From NCBI GenBank assembly GCA_964604675.1, contig CAZSAT010000165.1, positions 1 to 13,720 on the forward strand: a DNA stretch of 13,720 nucleotides, written 5' to 3'. The position numbers were made by a program, and so were the translations under genes. Under the pieces are notes generated by a model. It ran no database searches. It saw nothing but the letters and a program-made list of their open reading frames with translations, and had not been told where the DNA came from. Below, one piece after another: positions 8,287-13,720 of this stretch; position 1 is the stretch's first letter; the number at the start of each line of letters is the position of its first letter. This DNA comes from CAZSAT01 sp964604675. GTDB taxonomy: Bacteria > Myxococcota_A > UBA796 > CAJQPC01.

Positions 8287-8301
8287 CGCCCAGAATGGGC
8301 G
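8287..8301 (+). promoter_or_regulatory. Small hairpin over the yceI start codon
   Basis: CGCCCA (8287-8292) and TGGGCG (8296-8301) form a 6-bp stem with a three-base loop, and the first candidate ATG (8295) lies inside it. The left arm can instead pair with TGGGC at 8277-8281. No good ribosome binding site precedes the gene. Short GC-rich hairpins arise often by chance at this base composition. Confidence 0.25.
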
Positions 8302-8915
8302 CGATGTTCGCCTTCTACGCCGCGTCGGTGCTCGCAGAGCCCACGACCTTTTCGTTCGATCCCGCCCAGTCCACCGTGTACGTCCAGGTCTTCCGGGACG
8401 CGTCCGCGATGGGCTCCGATCTCGCCCACGACCACGTCGTGAAGGCGGAGGTCTGGTCGGGAGCCTTCCAGCTCGATCCCGACGACCTCGCCTCGTGCAA
8501 GGCCGAGGTCATCGTGCCGGTCACCGGTCTCGCGGCCGATCTGCCCGACCTGCGCGCGCAGGTCGGCTACGACGTGATGCTCACCGACGCCCAGCAACAG
8601 CAGGTCGAGGAACACATGCTCGGCTCCGGCCAGCTGGACGCCTCGAGCTTCGGCTCGGTCACCTTCCGAGCGGAGTCGTGCAGCGGCTCGCTCGACGCCC
8701 TGGTGGTCGAGGCCAGCCTGCAGGTCCACGGTGTCACCAAGCACTTCAAGCCCACGGTCTCGGTGTCCGTGGACGGCGCGACGGTTCGGGTCGAGGGCAG
8801 CTTCGAGGCCACCCACGCCGAGCTCGGCTTCGAGCCCTACTCGGCCTTCTTCGGTGCGCTGCGCAACGCCGATCCCCTGCGCTTCACCTTCGACGCCGTG
8901 GGGACGGCGAAGTGA
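8295..8915 (+). CDS. YceI-like exported lipocalin-fold protein
   Basis: A 206-residue protein of the YceI-like type. The pattern TFSFDPAQSTVYVQVF, then DLAHDHVVKAEVWSGAFQLDPDD, an EHMLGSGQLDASSFGSVTFRA block and LQVHGVTKHFKPTVSV is characteristic: members are beta-barrel, lipocalin-like proteins that in known cases bind isoprenoid or other lipid-like ligands in the periplasm. The N-terminus MGAMFAFYAASVLAEP is a short hydrophobic stretch with no positive charge, a minimal signal sequence at best. ATG 8295 and ATG 8304 are both possible starts and neither has a good ribosome binding site; starting at 8304 would give MFAFYAASVLAEP. The 3' end overlaps the next start (GTGA, 8912-8915). A lipid-binding protein beside NADH dehydrogenase could relate to quinones, but this is only suggestive. 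Confidence 0.85.
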   Translation: MGAMFAFYAASVLAEPTTFSFDPAQSTVYVQVFRDASAMGSDLAHDHVVKAEVWSGAFQLDPDDLASCKAEVIVPVTGLAADLPDLRAQVGYDVMLTDAQQQQVEEHMLGSGQLDASSFGSVTFRAESCSGSLDALVVEASLQVHGVTKHFKPTVSVSVDGATVRVEGSFEATHAELGFEPYSAFFGALRNADPLRFTFDAVGTAK

Positions 8916-10729
8916 GCGACGCCGGCGAACGTCGCCACGAGGCCCACCGCCTGCCGCGCCTCTCCATCGTGGTGAAGCTCGGCCTGTCGGTGTTCGTGGC
9001 CGTCGGCTGGCTGCTCTTCCTGTCGGCTTGGGTCGCGGGCGCCTTTGCCGCTGGCTGGGCGGTCAACCTGTCGGTGCTCACAGGCCTGGGCGAGCTGCTC
9101 GCCGGCTTCCGGCAGACCAGCTCCGAGGGCTTCTGGCTGCTCTTCTGCCTGCACGGGGTGTCGCTCGTCATCCTGAACGGTGTGACCCAGTGGCTGAGCC
9201 GTCGGATGGCGATGCCGCGCGGCTTCCGGGTGTGCATCCAGGTGGTGGGGTGGGGACTGGCCGGGCTCGACCTGGCGCTCTGGCTGCTGTTGCCGGTGCT
9301 CGGGCTCGCCCGCGCGCTGCTCGCGCCGGTGCTCTTGCTCGAGACGGCCGGGCTGCTCGCGTTGGTCCTCCTGCAGCTCAAGGAGATGTGGGTCTTCACC
9401 CGCTGGAAGGGCCGCGAGGAGCCGGTCGACGTGGTCATCGTGGGCGGTGGCTTCGGCGGGCTCTACACGGCGCTGTCGCTCGACCGGGCGCTCGGCTACC
9501 ACGACGATCTGCGCATCACGCTCATCGACCGGAAGAACTACTTCCTGTTCCCGCCGCTCTTGCCCAGCGTGGCCACGGGCGCCATCGAGTCGCGGCAGGT
9601 CACCAACCCCTTCCGTCGGATCTTCGAGGCCACCAACGTGCGCTTCCAGAAGCGCAACGTCACCGACATCGACATGGACCGGAAGGAGATCCGCGTCTGC
9701 CTGGGGGAGGACGACGAGGAGCGCGCGGAGACCCTGAGCTACGACTACCTGGTGGTGGCCCCCGGGGCGCGGACCAACACCTTCGGGGTGCCGGGCGCCG
9801 ACACCCACGCCTTCTACATGCGGGAGCTGGGCGACGCGATCTCGGTGCGCAACCACGTGATCGACTGCTTCGAGCAAGCGGCCCACGAGCGCCACCTCGA
9901 GCACCGGCTCGAGCTGCTGCGCTTCGTGATCGTGGGCGCGGGGCCCACCGGTGTGGAGCTCGCGAGCGAGCTGCAGGACCTCATCCAGCACGTGCTGCTC
10001 CGGCGCTACCCCGAGATCGACGCCGACGAGGTGGAGGTGGTGCTCGTGCAGTCCGGGGACCGCGTGTTGCCGGGCTTCCACGACCTGGTCGCGGAGCGCA
10101 CCAAGACCCAGCTCACCGACATCGCGGTGCGCCTGGTGCTGGGCACACGCGCCGTGGAGGTGGGCACGACCCACGTCAAGCTGAAGAACGGCGACATCCT
10201 GAACACGCGGACCGTGGCCTGGTGCACGGGCGTGAAGCCCGCCGCCGTGATCGCCTCGATGGGGCTCGCGCTCACCCGCGGCAAGGTGGCCGTGCAGCCG
10301 GATCTGAGCATCGAGGGGCACCCCGAGGTGTTCGTGATGGGCGACGTGGCCTACTGCGAGTGGAAGGGCGCGCCGCTCCCCGCGCTCGCGCAGGTGGCCT
10401 TCCAGCAGGGCGCCCAGACCGGGCCCAACATCGCCCGGCTGCTCCGTGGTCGGACCACCCGTCCCTTCGACTACTTCGACTACGGATCGCTGGTCTGCGT
10501 GGGCGAGCACTTCGCCGTGGTGGACCTGATGGGCGTGCGCTTCTCTGGCTTCTTCGCCTGGATCGTGTGGCGCAGCCTATACCTCTTCAAGCTCGTGGGC
10601 TTCGGCAACCGCGTGCGTGTGCTGCTCGACTGGACCCTCGACCTGCTGCTCGAGCGCTCGATCTCGCAGATCCGGACCTCACGCAGCGAGCTGCAGGGCC
10701 CCGAACCGTTGACACAGGGTGCGAAATGA
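8912..10729 (+). CDS. ndh: Type II NADH dehydrogenase-like flavoprotein with N-terminal membrane domain
   Basis: A 605-residue FAD enzyme of the NDH-2 family, which oxidises NADH and reduces quinone without pumping protons. Residues about 18-158 form an extra domain with about four membrane helices, after which the enzyme begins at VDVVIVGGGFGGL (FAD motif GGGFGG, 178-183). The second dinucleotide site is VIVGAGPTGVELASEL (GAGPTG, 342-347); the FAD-contacting GDVA is at 477-480, and ALAQVAFQQG (491-500) corresponds to the quinone-side AQxAxQQ motif of NDH-2. A C-terminal amphipathic helix (about 566-587) should hold it to the membrane. Usual NDH-2 proteins have 400-450 residues, so the N-terminal domain accounts for the excess. 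The start is GTG 8912 in the GTGA overlap with yceI; the frame is open further upstream, but that part is out of phase with the real yceI gene. Its stop overlaps the next start (ATGA). Confidence 0.9.
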   Translation: MSDAGERRHEAHRLPRLSIVVKLGLSVFVAVGWLLFLSAWVAGAFAAGWAVNLSVLTGLGELLAGFRQTSSEGFWLLFCLHGVSLVILNGVTQWLSRRMAMPRGFRVCIQVVGWGLAGLDLALWLLLPVLGLARALLAPVLLLETAGLLALVLLQLKEMWVFTRWKGREEPVDVVIVGGGFGGLYTALSLDRALGYHDDLRITLIDRKNYFLFPPLLPSVATGAIESRQVTNPFRRIFEATNVRFQKRNVTDIDMDRKEIRVCLGEDDEERAETLSYDYLVVAPGARTNTFGVPGADTHAFYMRELGDAISVRNHVIDCFEQAAHERHLEHRLELLRFVIVGAGPTGVELASELQDLIQHVLLRRYPEIDADEVEVVLVQSGDRVLPGFHDLVAERTKTQLTDIAVRLVLGTRAVEVGTTHVKLKNGDILNTRTVAWCTGVKPAAVIASMGLALTRGKVAVQPDLSIEGHPEVFVMGDVAYCEWKGAPLPALAQVAFQQGAQTGPNIARLLRGRTTRPFDYFDYGSLVCVGEHFAVVDLMGVRFSGFFAWIVWRSLYLFKLVGFGNRVRVLLDWTLDLLLERSISQIRTSRSELQGPEPLTQGAK

Positions 10730-12375
10730 AGGCCAGCGATCTCTTCGTCGAGTGCCTCCGGGCCGAGGGCACGGAGTTCATGTTCGGGGTGCCGGGCGAG
10801 GAGAACGCCGACGTGATCCTGAGCGTCCAGGACTCCGACCTGGACTTCGTGCTGACCCGGCACGAACAGGGCGCGGCGTTCATGGCCGACGCCTACGGGC
10901 GCCTGACGGGCAAGGCCGCGGTGTGCATGGGCACCTTGGGCCCGGGCGCGACGAACCTGGTGACCGGCGTGGCCGACGCCAACATGGATCGCGCGCCGAT
11001 GGTGGTCTACACCGGCCAGGCCGACTCCCGTCGCATGCACAAGGAGTCCCACCAGGCCATGGACGTGGTGGCCATGTTCCGCCCGGTGACCAAGTGGGCG
11101 CACAGCGTGCTCCAGCCGCAGAACCTCCCGGAGGTCACGCGGAAGGCGTTCAAGATCGCCACCACCGAGAAGCCGGGCGCCACCCACATCGAGATCCCCG
11201 AGGATCTCGCTGCCATGGAGGTGGGGGACCTCGCTCCGATCGCGCCGCAGAAGGTCCGCCGGCCGGTGCCGGACGACAAGATCGTCGACCGCGCCTGGGA
11301 CCTGATCCGCAAGGCGAAGCGCCCGGTCGTCCTGGCGGGCAATGGCGCCATCCGGAAGCGGGCCAGCAAGCAGCTGCGAGCCTTCTGCGACGCCAGCGGC
11401 ATGGGGGTCATCCACACCTTCATGGGCAAGGGGGCCGTGAGCCGGGAGGCGCCGTACTGCCTGTTCACGGTGGGGTTGCAGTCCAAGGACCTCATCGCGT
11501 GCGCCATCGACGCCGCGGACGTCGTGATCACCCTCGGCTACGACCTGGTCGAGTACCACCCCCGGCTCTGGAACCCGGGCAAGGACAAGACCATCATCCA
11601 CGTGGACTTCCTGCCCGCGGAGATCGACGAGCACTACCATGCCGAGCTCGAGATCGTGGGCGACCTGGCCCACGCCTTGTGGATGCTGAACGCGCGGCTC
11701 GCCACCGACCCGCTGCGTTGGGACCTGTCGCAGCACCGGACCATCCGGGAGCAGATGCAGGCGGACTTCGCCGCGCACAAGGACGACGACACCAGCGGGC
11801 TCATCCGGCCACAGAAGGTGCTCTGGGACGTTCGGGAGGCGCTGGGACCGCACGACATCCTGCTCTCGGACGTGGGCGCGCACAAGATGTGGATCGCCCG
11901 CTACTACCAGTGCGACGAGCCCAACACCTGCCTGATCTCGAACGGCTTCTGCAGCATGGGCTTCGCCTTGCCCGGCGCGATCGGCGCCCAGCTCGCGTTC
12001 CCGAACAAGAAGGTGCTCGCCATCAACGGCGACGGCGGCTTCCTGATGAACGTGCAGGAGATGGAGACCGCGGCCCGGCTGCATGCGCCCATCGTGGCCA
12101 TGGTCTGGGAGGACCACGCCTACGGCCTCATCGCCTGGAAGCAGGACAACCACTTCGGACGCCACACCGATCTCTCCTTCCAGAACCCCGACTGGGTGCA
12201 GCTCGGCCAGGCCTTCGGCTGGGGTGCGCGGCGGGTCGAGCACAGCCGCGAGCTGCTGCCCGCGCTGGAAGCTGCGCTCGCGTCGGACAAGCCCGAGCTC
12301 ATCGTCGTGCCGATCGACTACCGGGAGAACGCGCTCTTGTCGGCGCGCCTCGGCCAGATCGCCTGCCCCATCTAG
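10726..12375 (+). CDS. alsS: Acetolactate synthase-type ThDP-dependent enzyme, catabolic-like
   Basis: A 549-residue cytoplasmic thiamine-diphosphate enzyme. The N-terminal domain has FGVPGEENADV, RHEQGAAFMADAYGRLTG with the cofactor-activating Glu47, and GTLGPGATNLVTGVADANMDRAP. The middle domain (about 185-330) has the Rossmann-like fold of this superfamily; no FAD need is evident. The C-terminal ThDP site is GDGGFLMN (435-442). Its second metal ligand appears to be Asp463 in VWEDHAYGL, 27 residues after Asp436, the spacing found in Klebsiella-type catabolic acetolactate synthase. FGRHTDLSFQNPDWVQL is also shared with that group. It probably condenses two pyruvates to acetolactate, but related carboligases look alike, and no acetolactate decarboxylase or regulatory small subunit is nearby. 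The start is ATG 10726 in an ATGA overlap with the NADH dehydrogenase; an aldehyde dehydrogenase follows. Confidence 0.88.
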   Translation: MKASDLFVECLRAEGTEFMFGVPGEENADVILSVQDSDLDFVLTRHEQGAAFMADAYGRLTGKAAVCMGTLGPGATNLVTGVADANMDRAPMVVYTGQADSRRMHKESHQAMDVVAMFRPVTKWAHSVLQPQNLPEVTRKAFKIATTEKPGATHIEIPEDLAAMEVGDLAPIAPQKVRRPVPDDKIVDRAWDLIRKAKRPVVLAGNGAIRKRASKQLRAFCDASGMGVIHTFMGKGAVSREAPYCLFTVGLQSKDLIACAIDAADVVITLGYDLVEYHPRLWNPGKDKTIIHVDFLPAEIDEHYHAELEIVGDLAHALWMLNARLATDPLRWDLSQHRTIREQMQADFAAHKDDDTSGLIRPQKVLWDVREALGPHDILLSDVGAHKMWIARYYQCDEPNTCLISNGFCSMGFALPGAIGAQLAFPNKKVLAINGDGGFLMNVQEMETAARLHAPIVAMVWEDHAYGLIAWKQDNHFGRHTDLSFQNPDWVQLGQAFGWGARRVEHSRELLPALEAALASDKPELIVVPIDYRENALLSARLGQIACPI

Positions 12376-12396
12376 ATCGTCCACCGAGAGCGCCTC

Positions 12397-13720
<1,324 letters not shown>

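Noticed and set aside
8213..8911. Open frame extending the NADH dehydrogenase upstream to 8213
   Set aside because: This part overlaps yceI out of phase and is Arg/Pro rich; the membrane domain begins only after GTG 8912.

Overview
The window comes from a very GC-rich bacterium whose codons mostly end in G or C. A Thr-Asp repeat linker ahead of a multihaem domain, a CxxxxCH/CxxCH haem architecture known from Deltaproteobacteria, a DUF2330 protein and densely packed, overlapping genes all fit Myxococcota or a related deltaproteobacterial lineage. That placement is an inference from style; there is no rRNA or marker gene to prove it. Genes fill almost the whole window. No gap between genes exceeds about 120 bases, and I see no tRNA, rRNA, CRISPR array or insertion sequence.

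Layout. (1) 1-852, plus strand: 3' part of an exported multihaem c-type cytochrome with an N-terminal (Thr-Asp)n tract. (2) 894-2741, plus: sodium:solute symporter. (3) 2807-5612, plus: three translationally coupled genes for small exported proteins, namely a helical repeat-like protein, a beta-rich hypothetical protein interrupted by an in-frame TGA, and a DUF2330 protein. The ribosome binding site of the first gene lies inside a perfect 9-bp hairpin. (4) 8175 down to 5616, minus: alkB-type alkane monooxygenase, an overlapping TetR regulator and a GGDEF diguanylate cyclase. (5) 8295 to the right edge, plus: exported YceI-like protein, membrane-anchored type II NADH dehydrogenase, acetolactate synthase-type ThDP enzyme and aldehyde dehydrogenase (cut by the window edge). 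The first three of these genes are linked by GTGA and ATGA overlaps.

How the genes may work together. Blocks 4 and 5 are divergent from a 119-base region holding a perfect 10-bp palindrome over the likely alkB promoter. The simplest reading is that the TetR protein represses alkB, itself and the cyclase, and perhaps also yceI and the genes after it. AlkB makes alcohols from alkyl chains and consumes reducing power; the NADH dehydrogenase and aldehyde dehydrogenase in block 5 could belong to the same redox and aldehyde metabolism, but that link is inferred from position only. The less ordinary points are the conserved-looking frame continuing past the UGA at 4069, the SD-masking hairpin at 2773-2802, a probable CTG start for the TetR gene, the cyclase inside an alkB operon, and the extra membrane domain on the NADH dehydrogenase.
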